From an uncultured Phocaeicola sp. (GTDB taxonomy: Bacteria > Bacteroidota > Bacteroidia > Bacteroidales > Bacteroidaceae): a DNA stretch of 64,000 nucleotides. The position numbers and the translations under genes are program-made. The DNA lies in NCBI GenBank assembly GCA_948956705.1, contig CARCZS010000005.1:1-64000 (forward strand), written 5' to 3'. Positions 27,893 to 36,321 of the stretch are shown piece by piece; positions within the stretch are counted from its first letter, which is position 1; each line of letters begins with the position of its first letter. Under the pieces are notes generated by a model. The model was not told where the DNA came from. It was given only the letters and a program-made list of their open reading frames with translations, and did not search any database.

Positions 27893-27933
27893 AAAAAGAC
27901 TAAAGTCTTTTCGGAAAACACTTTAGTCTTTTT
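27893..27933. terminator. Strong bidirectional stem-loop
   Basis: Perfect 14-base arms AAAAAGACTAAAGT (27893-27906) and ACTTTAGTCTTTTT (27920-27933) with a 13-base loop. The A and T tracts in the arms would let it terminate transcription from either side. Confidence 0.85.
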
Positions 27934-27958
27934 GGAGTGCATCGGAATCTTTTAAGAA

Positions 27959-28021
27959 AATCTATATTTAATAAGCGGAAATTTATCTAACTTTGCTCCA
28001 TCGAATGTTGCCTTAACCTTT
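27959..28021 (+). promoter_or_regulatory. Conserved 63-base upstream block, copy A (sigma gene)
   Basis: 51 of 63 bases are identical to 36233-36295 upstream of the GH2 gene. Shared cores are AATAAGCGGAAA and TAACTTTG (27988-27995), the latter a TAnnTTTG -7 match. No -33 TTTG is seen. The sigma gene starts 19 bases downstream. Confidence 0.65.
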
Positions 28022-28039
28022 AATTGAAACTATTCCGTG

Positions 28040-28627
28040 ATGAATCAATTTATAGATTTTGATGAAAAGTTATATGCCAGACTCCGCCGGGGAGACGAGG
28101 CCGCCTTTACCATTGTCTTTGAACGGTACAATCGGCTGTTGTATGCATTGGCTTATCGGTATTTTAAGTCCGGTGAAGAAGCTGAAGATGCTGTTCAGTA
28201 TACTTTTATGAAATTATGGGGACAGCGCGATTCTTTTGAATTCCAGTCCGGTATCAGGAGCCTGCTGTTTACTATTCTCAAAAATTATATTTTAAATGAA
28301 TTGCGGCACAGGCAGATTGTGTTTGAAAAGCACTATGAGATAGCCCAGCAAGGTGAAGAAGTGGATGAAGGTTTCCTGAAAGAACTTGAGAGCAAAGAGT
28401 TGAAGGGGCATTTGTGGTCGGCAATAAACGAGCTTCCTCCTCAAAAAAGAAAGATATGTCAGCTGAAGATTGGAAAAGGACTTTCTAATCAAGAGATAGC
28501 AGACATGATGCAGATAACCGTTCCTACTGTAAAATCACATTATACACAGGCGATTAAATTGTTGCGTAATGCCATTGAACCGCTGATAATGTTGCTTCAT
28601 GTAGTATGGTTTTATTTTTTTTATTAA
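28040..28627 (+). CDS. FecI-like ECF sigma factor (Bacteroides sigma-70 family 1)
   Basis: ECF sigma factor of the type paired with FecR-like anti-sigma factors and STN-bearing SusC receptors. From the ATG at 28040 (a GTG lies just before) it has 195 residues: region 2 (about 8-80, with EEAEDAVQYTFMKLWGQRD), region 4 (about 118-178, with LPPQKRKICQLKIGKGLSN and MMQITVPTVKSHYTQAIK), and the hydrophobic C-terminal tail LLHVVWFYFFY that is common in this Bacteroides family. fecR follows after 63 bases, which contain a motif shared with the susC promoter region. It probably drives susC/susD below. Confidence 0.93.
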   Translation: MNQFIDFDEKLYARLRRGDEAAFTIVFERYNRLLYALAYRYFKSGEEAEDAVQYTFMKLWGQRDSFEFQSGIRSLLFTILKNYILNELRHRQIVFEKHYEIAQQGEEVDEGFLKELESKELKGHLWSAINELPPQKRKICQLKIGKGLSNQEIADMMQITVPTVKSHYTQAIKLLRNAIEPLIMLLHVVWFYFFY

Positions 28628-28632
28628 AGACA

Positions 28633-28661
28633 GACTCATACCTTTATCGGGGTGAAGTGTT
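28633..28661 (+). promoter_or_regulatory. Candidate ECF-sigma promoter upstream of fecR
   Basis: GACTCATACCT (28633-28643), 13 bases, then GTGTT (28657-28661). The identical two-part motif with identical spacing precedes susC at 29825-29853. It lies 29 bases before the fecR start. Confidence 0.6.
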
Positions 28662-28690
28662 TTATTAATTAGCGAAAAACAGGCAAAAAG

Positions 28691-29686
28691 ATGAAAATAG
28701 ATGATGCTGTAATAGATAAAGTTCTGAATAATAAGGCATCTGCAGAAGATGCGAGACAGGTTTCGGAGTGGTTTGCCACCGAAGAGGGACATGATTATTT
28801 ATCGAAACGAATGGATGGGGAAATGTTGTCCTTGACGGAGGGTGAGGTAGAGAATTGGGTACCTCATGCCATACCGGAGGAAAAGATGAAGCAGCGTTTC
28901 CTGCAACAAATAAAACCCCGGCGTCGGGTTAATTCCTATCGTCGTTGGTGGGCTGCCGCTGTATTGATTCCCTTTATATTTCTTTGCGGTTCAGTTTGGT
29001 TTTTGGCAGATAAGGTTGGCCTTTTTTCTGAGACCGAATATGCAGAATTGGTCGTACCCTGTGGTGAGCAGATGCGTGTCGTGTTGCAAGACGGAACGAT
29101 TGTTCAATTAAACTCGGATACCCGGCTGAAGTATCCCAAAAAGTTTGGTATATTCACCCGCACAGTGGAGTTGTGGGGAGAAGGATATTTTGAGGTGGCC
29201 AAAGAGAAGGATCGTCCGTTTGTAGTCGATTTGGGAGATATTAATGTAAAGGTGACCGGCACAAAATTTAATGTTAAGGCTTATACGGCAGAATCGAATC
29301 TGTGGGTGACACTGGATGAAGGGGGCGTGCTGCTGAAAGATACCAAAGGTAAGGAGTATCCATTGCATCCGGGGGAAAGTGCCGAGTATAACCGTCGGTC
29401 GGGTGTTTGTCAAATTTCTCGTCCTGAGAATATGGAACAGATAACCTCATGGCGCTCCAAAGGTTTGAACTTCTATTTGACCCCTTTGAAAGAGATAGTC
29501 AAGGTATTGGAACGACAGTACGATGTACACTTTATTGTACCTGATTCGTCATTGCTGGATCATAGGTTTACTTTATCCACTAATAAAGTAAATGTAGTGG
29601 ATGTCTTAAATGACTTGGAAGCGGTGTCGCATATCTCTTTCAACGAAACTGGAAAAGGCATATTTGAGATAACCGAAAAGGAATAA
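28691..29686 (+). CDS. FecR-family anti-sigma factor
   Basis: Inner-membrane anti-sigma factor that binds the FecI-like sigma factor and receives the signal from the STN domain of the receptor. The 331 residues comprise a cytoplasmic N-terminal part (1-80), a membrane helix (about 84-106, WWAAAVLIPFIFLCGSVWFL), and a periplasmic FecR domain (about 115-215, with LPGE-like PHPGESAEYN and VTGTKFNVKAY). A C-terminal DUF4974-like domain (about 255-330, LKEIVKVLERQYDVHFIV) resembles the STN fold, as is usual in Bacteroidetes. It lies between the sigma gene and susC, the classical order. Confidence 0.95.
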   Translation: MKIDDAVIDKVLNNKASAEDARQVSEWFATEEGHDYLSKRMDGEMLSLTEGEVENWVPHAIPEEKMKQRFLQQIKPRRRVNSYRRWWAAAVLIPFIFLCGSVWFLADKVGLFSETEYAELVVPCGEQMRVVLQDGTIVQLNSDTRLKYPKKFGIFTRTVELWGEGYFEVAKEKDRPFVVDLGDINVKVTGTKFNVKAYTAESNLWVTLDEGGVLLKDTKGKEYPLHPGESAEYNRRSGVCQISRPENMEQITSWRSKGLNFYLTPLKEIVKVLERQYDVHFIVPDSSLLDHRFTLSTNKVNVVDVLNDLEAVSHISFNETGKGIFEITEKE

Positions 29687-29706
29687 AGTTGTTATTATAA
29701 AATCAG

Positions 29707-29767
29707 TCGGTGATATTTTTGTTCTATACTTATTATAATGAATAAGGTAAAACAGAGGTATCACCGA
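29707..29767. repeat. Inverted repeat between fecR and susC
   Basis: Perfect 9-base arms TCGGTGATA (29707-29715) and TATCACCGA (29759-29767) with a 43-base spacer. It could be the end of the fecR transcript or an operator. It lies upstream of the second sigma-type motif. Confidence 0.4.
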
Positions 29768-29824
29768 TTGTCGTTTTTACTATGAACGGGCTTTTTGCGA
29801 TTTTAAAGAAAAAAAGAGAATTTT

Positions 29825-29853
29825 GACTCATACCTATTTTTTGATGATGTGTT
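29825..29853 (+). promoter_or_regulatory. Candidate ECF-sigma promoter upstream of susC
   Basis: GACTCATACCT (29825-29835), 13 bases, then GTGTT (29849-29853), identical in both boxes and spacing to the motif upstream of fecR. It lies 58 bases before the chosen susC start. Confidence 0.6.
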
Positions 29854-29911
29854 AGCCTATGCAGAAAGGCCTTTTATAATAATGAAATAATAATTTAATA
29901 CTGTGTATGAA

Positions 29912-32900
29912 ATGAACTCAAAAAACAAAATGAAAAAGTTACTGCTGTTGGGTATTCTCTTATTTGGCTTTACAGCCTCTGGGTGGTCACAAAAAGTTTC
30001 TTTAAATTTCAAGAATGAGAAAATAGAGAAAGTCTTGTCTTCTATAAAGAGTCAGACTGGAATGGCATTGGTATTTAGTGATCAAGTAGTGGATGTAAAC
30101 CGATTGGTTTCTATTCAGGTAAAAGATGGTAATCTGGAGGAAGCTTTGGACAAGTTGCTGGCTGGTACAAAAGTAGCTTATGAAATAAAGAACAATAAAA
30201 TTTATCTTATAGAGAAGAAATCAGAGATAACTACTTCTTCGAAAAGGAAAAAGGTAATCGGAGTTGTAACAGATGCTGCCGGTGAACCTATCGTTGGAGC
30301 AAATGTAGTTGAAAAGAATGTAAAAACGAATGGTGTAATTACAGATATTGACGGACAGTTTAGTCTTGAGATAGACACCAATGGAGAATTGCTAGTTACG
30401 TATATTGGCTATTTGACGCAAAATGTTGCTACAAAAGGGAAAGACTCCTTTAGAATAGTCTTGAAAGAAGATACACAGACATTGGAAGAAGTGGTAGTGG
30501 TAGGTTATGGCTCTCAGAAAAAATTGAATTTGACAGGATCTGTGGCTACTGTTGGCAGTGAAGCATTGACAGAACGACCTGTTACAAATGTGACGGCGGC
30601 TATTCAAGGGGCAGTTCCGGGAATGACTATTACTTCAGGACAAGGACGTCCGGGACAAGATGCTGGTACAATTAGGGTGAGAGGTACAGGAACCCTGAAT
30701 AATTCAGACCCCTATATTTTGGTAGATGGTATCGAAACTGGTACGATGAATTCTATAGATCCCAATGATATTGAATCTATTTCTGTATTAAAAGATGCTG
30801 CATCTGCAGCTATTTATGGGTCAAAAGCAGCTAATGGTGTAATTTTGATAACAACAAAAAGAGGTAAAAGTGGAAAGCCGACAATTGCTTATAGTGGAAG
30901 TTTTGGTTGGCAAAAGGCTACAGGTATGATTGATCGGGTAAGTTCGGCAGATGCAGCTACCTTATATAATAAAGCCTTAGAATCGGATGGAAAATCTCCG
31001 CGATTTACAGAGGAAGATATTCAATTGTTTCGTAATGGGACAGATCCTTATGGACATCCTGATACGGATTGGCAGGATTTGGCTTTTCAAGGAAATGGAT
31101 TTATGCATAAGCATAATGTAAATCTTTCTGGCGGAGCTGACAATGTAAAATACATGACTTCTATTGGGTATCAGCATCAGAATGGTATTATGGTTAATAG
31201 TAACAGGGAACAGTTTAATTTCCGTATGAATTTGGATGTGAAAATGAGCGATAAGTTGGACCTGAAAGCGAATATGGCATATATACATAATGACTATGAT
31301 GATCCAACCAACTCTTATGTAGGAGGGGGGTCAGATCAGATAATTCGTCAGTCTAATCGTATTGCTCCTTGGATTCCGTATAAAAATGCAGATGGAACAT
31401 ATGGAACTATTGGAGATGGTAATCCAATTGCGTGGTTAGATTTAGATCAGGTTGTTACTCGTAAGAATCAGAATTTCACAGGAACTTTGGCTTTGGATTA
31501 TGATATTCTTCCAGATTTAAAATTGACAGCACAAGGCTCTTATGTTTCTAATATTCAGGATTATAAAGATTATGTGAAAGACATTCAGTATAATGCTAAT
31601 AAATATCATGGACCTAACTCTGTTGATAAACGAATTTATCAATGGAATCGTTATAACTTCGATTTATTGGCTAATTATGATCATACATTTGGAAAGCATA
31701 GCATAAAAGGGTTATTAGGATATCATATAGAGAAATATAACAAAGATGAGGTAAGGGCTTCTCGTGAAAGTTTTCCTACTAACGACTTGACGGATATTGA
31801 TGCAGGTGCTGTTGCTACTCAGAAAAATTCTGGATTTACTCGGGAGTTGGCTATGATGTCTTATTTTGGCAGGATAAATTATGATTATGCTGGAAAATAT
31901 TTGTTCGAAGCTAATTTCCGTGCGGATGCCTCTTCTCGTTTTAGCAAAAGTAACCGTTGGGGATATTTCCCATCAGTTTCTGCTGCTTGGAGGATTTCAG
32001 AAGAGTCTTTTATGGAAGGCACACAAGATTGGTTGCAGTCGTTAAAAATACGTGGCTCTTGGGGAAAGTTAGGAAATCAAGATGCTTTGGATGACTTTTA
32101 TCCTTGGATGGTGACTTATAGTATAGGATCTAAGTATCCATTTGGTGGCATAACCAATACAGGAGTAACTCAAACGAGTCAAAAGATTGAGTCTATTTCT
32201 TGGGAGACTACAACTAACTGGGGAATTGCTGTTGAAACTAGTATATTTTCCTGCTTGGATTTCTCGATTGAATATTATAGCCGTGTGACTGATGGTATTA
32301 TAATGGATGTACTTGTTCCTGCTACCTTTGGATTAGGGGCTTATAAAGATAACGTAGGGAAAATGGAAAATCGAGGAGTTGAAGTTACAGCATCGTTTCA
32401 TAAACAATGGGGAGATTGGCGTTTTAATGCATCTGGAAATGTAGCATTTAATCATAATGAAGTTTTAGATCTGGGAGTTGGAGGAGATAAGATTTCAAGC
32501 TACTATATCAATCGGGTAGGAGAAGCGTATAATTCTTTTTATGGATATGTGGCAGACGGTATTTTTCAAAGTCAGGAAGAAGCTGATCAGTTTACAAAAA
32601 CTTATGGGAATCCCTTTGGAAAGGCTTTTAAAGCTGGAGATATTCGCTATAAAGATACAGATGGTAATGGAAAACTAACGGCAGATGACCGTCGTGTTGG
32701 AGGAGCAGAACAGCCTAAGGTTACATTTGGATTGAATTTGAATACTTCTTGGAAGAATTTCGATTTGTCTGTATTATTACAAGGGGCTACTGGAGTAGAA
32801 CGTTACTTTACTAGCGAAGTGTTTGGCGAATTTTATGGTGATGATTCTCATCCTTCTACTATATGGTTAGATGCTTGGTCACCGGAAAACCCTGATGGTT

Positions 32901-33196
32901 CCTTCCCACGTGTGGCATTAGGTGGAAAATCTGCTAGTGACCCTTCTAATTATTCCAGCTTTTGGATGCAGTCTGCTAATTATTTACGTATAAAGAATGT
33001 GCAGTTTGGATATACACTTCCTAAAAATTGGTTAAAAGGGTTAGGCATTTCTAATGCAAAAGTATACTATTCAGGTGAAAACCTGTTTTGTTTTGACAGT
33101 CTCCCTGTTGATGTTGATCCTGAAGCTCCATCAGGAAGAGGCTCTCATTATCCACAGATTGCAACTCATTCAGTGGGTGTTAATTTGACTTTCTAA
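29912..33196 (+). CDS. SusC-family TonB-dependent receptor with STN signalling domain
   Basis: Outer-membrane transporter that can also signal to an anti-sigma factor. From the ATG at 29912 (an earlier GTG is less likely) it has 1094 residues: signal peptide (about 1-26), an STN domain (about 27-100, with SLNFKNEKIEKVLSSIKSQT), a carboxypeptidase-regulatory-like domain (about 112-190), a TonB-box region VVVVGYG at 194-200, plug and barrel, ending SVGVNLTF. The STN domain is the element that contacts FecR, which fits the sigma/FecR pair directly upstream. A second internal start (MKKLLLLGILL, 29930) would also give a good signal peptide. The coding region looks AT-richer than the housekeeping genes nearby. 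Confidence 0.95.
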   Translation: MNSKNKMKKLLLLGILLFGFTASGWSQKVSLNFKNEKIEKVLSSIKSQTGMALVFSDQVVDVNRLVSIQVKDGNLEEALDKLLAGTKVAYEIKNNKIYLIEKKSEITTSSKRKKVIGVVTDAAGEPIVGANVVEKNVKTNGVITDIDGQFSLEIDTNGELLVTYIGYLTQNVATKGKDSFRIVLKEDTQTLEEVVVVGYGSQKKLNLTGSVATVGSEALTERPVTNVTAAIQGAVPGMTITSGQGRPGQDAGTIRVRGTGTLNNSDPYILVDGIETGTMNSIDPNDIESISVLKDAASAAIYGSKAANGVILITTKRGKSGKPTIAYSGSFGWQKATGMIDRVSSADAATLYNKALESDGKSPRFTEEDIQLFRNGTDPYGHPDTDWQDLAFQGNGFMHKHNVNLSGGADNVKYMTSIGYQHQNGIMVNSNREQFNFRMNLDVKMSDKLDLKANMAYIHNDYDDPTNSYVGGGSDQIIRQSNRIAPWIPYKNADGTYGTIGDGNPIAWLDLDQVVTRKNQNFTGTLALDYDILPDLKLTAQGSYVSNIQDYKDYVKDIQYNANKYHGPNSVDKRIYQWNRYNFDLLANYDHTFGKHSIKGLLGYHIEKYNKDEVRASRESFPTNDLTDIDAGAVATQKNSGFTRELAMMSYFGRINYDYAGKYLFEANFRADASSRFSKSNRWGYFPSVSAAWRISEESFMEGTQDWLQSLKIRGSWGKLGNQDALDDFYPWMVTYSIGSKYPFGGITNTGVTQTSQKIESISWETTTNWGIAVETSIFSCLDFSIEYYSRVTDGIIMDVLVPATFGLGAYKDNVGKMENRGVEVTASFHKQWGDWRFNASGNVAFNHNEVLDLGVGGDKISSYYINRVGEAYNSFYGYVADGIFQSQEEADQFTKTYGNPFGKAFKAGDIRYKDTDGNGKLTADDRRVGGAEQPKVTFGLNLNTSWKNFDLSVLLQGATGVERYFTSEVFGEFYGDDSHPSTIWLDAWSPENPDGSFPRVALGGKSASDPSNYSSFWMQSANYLRIKNVQFGYTLPKNWLKGLGISNAKVYYSGENLFCFDSLPVDVDPEAPSGRGSHYPQIATHSVGVNLTF

Positions 33197-33203
33197 TCTA
33201 AAA

Positions 33204-34877
33204 ATGAATTATATTATGAAAACGATAAAGTATTTGATTGTATCTGTTTGTTTATGTGGAGGATTATCTGCATGTAATGATTTCTTTGATACGATTCCCA
33301 ATGATCAATTATCTCCGGCAACATTTTGGAAAACAGAAGCTGATGTAATAAATGCAGTTACGGCTTGCTACGAAAATTGGAATAATCCGGCAACAGGTTC
33401 CAGTGACATTTTTTTTGCTGATTGTATGTCGGACATATCCTATAGTTTTACTGGGTCTAGTTCTTATAAGAATGTGTCAAACGGCTCTTCATCATCGACT
33501 TCTACTGTAGGATATTATAGCTATACAACCATTCGCCGTTGTAATCTTGTTTTGGAGAATGCAGGACAAGTGCTTTTTGCAGATGAAGCTAAAAAGAAAG
33601 ATTTGGTAGCGCAGGTTCGTACGATTAGAGCCTGGCGTTATTTTCAGATGAATTTTTGGTATGGAGGTATTCCATTAATAACTGGTCTTCCTGAACTTGC
33701 GGAAGACGCACAGTTACCTAGAAGTTCGGAAGATGATGTTAAGAAGTTTGTCTATGATGAACTTGATGTGGCCATAGCCGATTTGAATAAAAGGCCAGAA
33801 GAACGAGGTCGGATAGCTAAAGGTACTGCTTTAGCTATTAAAATGCGGGCTTCTTTGTATTGGGGAGATCTAGATCAGGCTATGGAGGCTGCTCGTGATA
33901 TACAGAACTTAGATTTATATAAGTTGGACCCTGATTTCTTGACAATGTTCAGCGAAGCTGGTGTTGATTCTGATGAAATTATATGTGCAATGCAACATGT
34001 AAAGGATACTTATGCTTTCGATAATGCAGTGCGTATGTTTAATAATCAAGATGGAGGATGGGCCTCTTGGGTGCCTACCCAGAACTTTGTAGATATGTAT
34101 GAAATGAACAATGGACAAACTATTGATGAAGAAGGTTCGGGGTATGATCCTGTTCATCCATTTTATAACCGTGATCCACGTTTGTATAAGACCGTGATTT
34201 ATCCGGGTATGGATTTTACATCGCCTGCAGGGGTGAAGCGCATTTTTAATACATTAGATAAAAAAATAGGTGAAAGTGCAAATGCTGATTTTATGGATGC
34301 GGCTACTAATGCTTCACATACAGGATTACTTTGGGCCAAATATATTCTTCCAACAACTCAGTTTTCTCCTTCATTAAGTAATGCTGCTATTTGCCCTATT
34401 TTATTTCGTTATGCCGAGGTTTTGTTGACCATAGCGGAAATTAATGTAGAAAAGAATGAGAATACAGAAGAAGTTTTTGATATATTAGATGAATTGAGAA
34501 CAACGAGAGGGCATATCGTAGTGGATCGAAACAAGTATAATACTCAAGATAAATTGCGGGAGTTGGTACGTAGGGAGCGTTGTATCGAGTTGGCAGGAGA
34601 AGGTTTACGTAGGGCAGACTTGCTTCGCTGGAAGGATACAACAGGAAAGCCTTTGGCCGAAACAATTATGAATCAGACATTGTATCGTATTTCAGGTACA
34701 GTGGATATGAAAGAAACAGATCCTACTCGTAGGGCAGTAGTAGAATTACCGACAGCGGAGAATGAGAAGTTCCGTAAACTGGAACAACTTAAGTATGAGC
34801 CATATAACCGATACTTACCTTTTACACAAACGGAATTAGATCGGAATCCCAACCTAAAACAGAATGAAGGCTATTAA
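33204..34877 (+). CDS. SusD-family substrate-binding lipoprotein
   Basis: Surface glycan-binding partner of the STN-type SusC. The 557 residues start with a lipoprotein signal ending LSAC (cysteine 24 from this start; a start four codons later is equally possible). The SusD helical repeats follow, with RRCNLVLENAGQVLFADEAKK and VAQVRTIRAWRYFQMNFWYGG in the N-terminal part, and RYAEVLLTIAEINVEKNE, RRERCIELAGEGLRRADLLRW and a terminal NPNLKQNEGY in the C-terminal part. It lies 7 bases after susC. The phosphoesterase gene follows after 28 bases. Confidence 0.95.
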   Translation: MNYIMKTIKYLIVSVCLCGGLSACNDFFDTIPNDQLSPATFWKTEADVINAVTACYENWNNPATGSSDIFFADCMSDISYSFTGSSSYKNVSNGSSSSTSTVGYYSYTTIRRCNLVLENAGQVLFADEAKKKDLVAQVRTIRAWRYFQMNFWYGGIPLITGLPELAEDAQLPRSSEDDVKKFVYDELDVAIADLNKRPEERGRIAKGTALAIKMRASLYWGDLDQAMEAARDIQNLDLYKLDPDFLTMFSEAGVDSDEIICAMQHVKDTYAFDNAVRMFNNQDGGWASWVPTQNFVDMYEMNNGQTIDEEGSGYDPVHPFYNRDPRLYKTVIYPGMDFTSPAGVKRIFNTLDKKIGESANADFMDAATNASHTGLLWAKYILPTTQFSPSLSNAAICPILFRYAEVLLTIAEINVEKNENTEEVFDILDELRTTRGHIVVDRNKYNTQDKLRELVRRERCIELAGEGLRRADLLRWKDTTGKPLAETIMNQTLYRISGTVDMKETDPTRRAVVELPTAENEKFRKLEQLKYEPYNRYLPFTQTELDRNPNLKQNEGY

Positions 34878-34905
34878 AACCGAGATGAAGATTTAGATAT
34901 TAAAT

Positions 34906-36114
34906 ATGAATGAAATGGAAAAAATCAAGCGCTTTTTGATAAGCATTCTTTTGATATGCTTTGGAGCGGTGGTAGTATTTGCTCAAGAACGTGTAGAGAT
35001 TAAATATGGTCCGTATTTGCAGAATCTGAAAGAAACGGAAACTACGATTGTTTGGGTGTCTAATAAACCTTCAATAGGTTGGGTAGAACTGGCTCCAGAT
35101 GATGGATCTAATTTTTATCAAAAGGAGAGAAGTAGGTATTTTGATTCTAAGAATGGAGTGAAAAATACAAGTCTGATTCATAGCGTAAAAATCTCAGACT
35201 TAAAGCCTGGCACAACTTATCGTTATAGGGTTTATTCTCAGGAAATATTAGATCACCAAGGAGTAGAAGTTATCTATGGAAGAATAGCTGCAACAGATGT
35301 TTGGAGTAAGAAACCGTTATGCTTTACTACGAATAACCGTAATAAGAAAGAGATATCTTTTACTGTTCTAAATGATATTCATGGTCGGACAAATGATATT
35401 TCTGAATTATTGAATGCTGCAAATTATACAGAGAGTGATATGGTTATTTATAATGGGGATATGGTTTCTCAATCCAAGAGTGAAGAACAAGTATTTGATA
35501 GCTTTATGAATAAGTCAATAGAATTATTTGCTCAAGAAAAGCCAATGTATTATGCTCGTGGTAACCATGAAACGAGAGGGGTTTTTGCAACTTCTTTCCA
35601 AAATTATTTTTCAGTAAAAGAACCGCATTTATATTTTACTCTGCGTCAGGGGCCTGCTTTTTTTATCTTTCTTGATACAGGTGAAGATAAACCGGACTCT
35701 GATATTGAATATAGTGGGATAACTGATTATGATAATTATCGGACAGAACAAGCTAAATGGTTGGAACAAGTTATAGAATCTGATGACTTTAAACAAGCTC
35801 CTTATAAAATTGTAATCGGTCATATGCCTCCGGTAGATTGGCAGGGTGATATATGGCATGGTCCAACTGAAGTATTAGAGAAGTTTATACCTATTTTGAA
35901 TAGAGGTAAAATAGATGTAATGATATCAGGGCATTATCATATTAACAAGCCGGGGTATTATTATTATGAACCATCGGAAAAAGTTCATTTTCCAGTTTTG
36001 GTAAATGAGAGTGTAACAGCTTTAAAAGGTAAGATTGCTAAGGATGGCTTAAAATTACAAGTAGTTGATAAACAGGGAAATATCTTGTTTGAAAAAACTT
36101 GCTTGGCTAAATGA
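34906..36114 (+). CDS. Exported metallophosphoesterase (purple-acid-phosphatase-like, with FnIII-like N-terminal domain)
   Basis: Phosphoric-ester hydrolase with a two-metal calcineurin-type centre. The 402 residues begin with a signal peptide (about 1-27, ending VVVFAQ) and a fibronectin-III-like domain (about 30-145, with TTIVWVSNKPSIGWVEL and TTYRYRVYS), as in purple acid phosphatases. The catalytic motifs follow in order: NDIHG with Asp157 and His159, NGDM, GNHE at 219-222, GHMPP and SGHYH. All metal ligands appear present. It is the last gene of the sigma-FecR-SusC-SusD unit, which suggests that the imported ligand carries phosphate or a phosphodiester. This is an inference from context. 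Confidence 0.9.
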   Translation: MNEMEKIKRFLISILLICFGAVVVFAQERVEIKYGPYLQNLKETETTIVWVSNKPSIGWVELAPDDGSNFYQKERSRYFDSKNGVKNTSLIHSVKISDLKPGTTYRYRVYSQEILDHQGVEVIYGRIAATDVWSKKPLCFTTNNRNKKEISFTVLNDIHGRTNDISELLNAANYTESDMVIYNGDMVSQSKSEEQVFDSFMNKSIELFAQEKPMYYARGNHETRGVFATSFQNYFSVKEPHLYFTLRQGPAFFIFLDTGEDKPDSDIEYSGITDYDNYRTEQAKWLEQVIESDDFKQAPYKIVIGHMPPVDWQGDIWHGPTEVLEKFIPILNRGKIDVMISGHYHINKPGYYYYEPSEKVHFPVLVNESVTALKGKIAKDGLKLQVVDKQGNILFEKTCLAK

Positions 36115-36122
36115 TAGAATGT

Positions 36123-36160
36123 GAGAGTGTAGTGTTTGATAGGGCACTATGCTCTCTCTG
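36123..36160 (+). terminator. Probable terminator after the phosphoesterase gene
   Basis: Imperfect stem with GAGAGTGTAGTG and CACTATGCTCTC arms, followed by TGTTTATAAA. It lies just after the stop at 36114. The stem has mismatches, so confidence is moderate. Confidence 0.5.
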
Positions 36161-36232
36161 TTTATAAATCAATCTGTTTTGTTTATTGAAAGACTATTCA
36201 CTAGTAAATCTCCACTTACCATTTTTTTAATG

Positions 36233-36295
36233 AATCTACATCTAATAAGCGGAAAACTATTTAACTTTGTTCAATTGAATATTGCTTTAATTTTT
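36233..36295 (+). promoter_or_regulatory. Conserved 63-base upstream block, copy B (GH2 gene)
   Basis: Second copy of the block at 27959-28021 (51 of 63 identical; most changes are C/T). It contains AATAAGCGGAAA and TAACTTTG (36262-36269). The GH2 start codon is 26 bases downstream. Confidence 0.65.
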
Positions 36296-36321
36296 GGGAA
36301 GGCATCTTAATATAAATATAT

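Larger units (their letters stand above)
27594..28039. other. 446-base intergenic region before the FecI-type sigma gene
   Basis: No gene is seen. It contains an 11-base perfect inverted repeat, CTTTCACACAA (27698-27708) and TTGTGTGAAAG (27763-27773); a T- and A-rich stretch with AGGTGTTTTTCAAAAAG (27882 on) resembling the units of the larger repeat elements; a terminator (27893-27933); and the 63-base promoter-like block (27959-28021). Confidence 0.7.
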
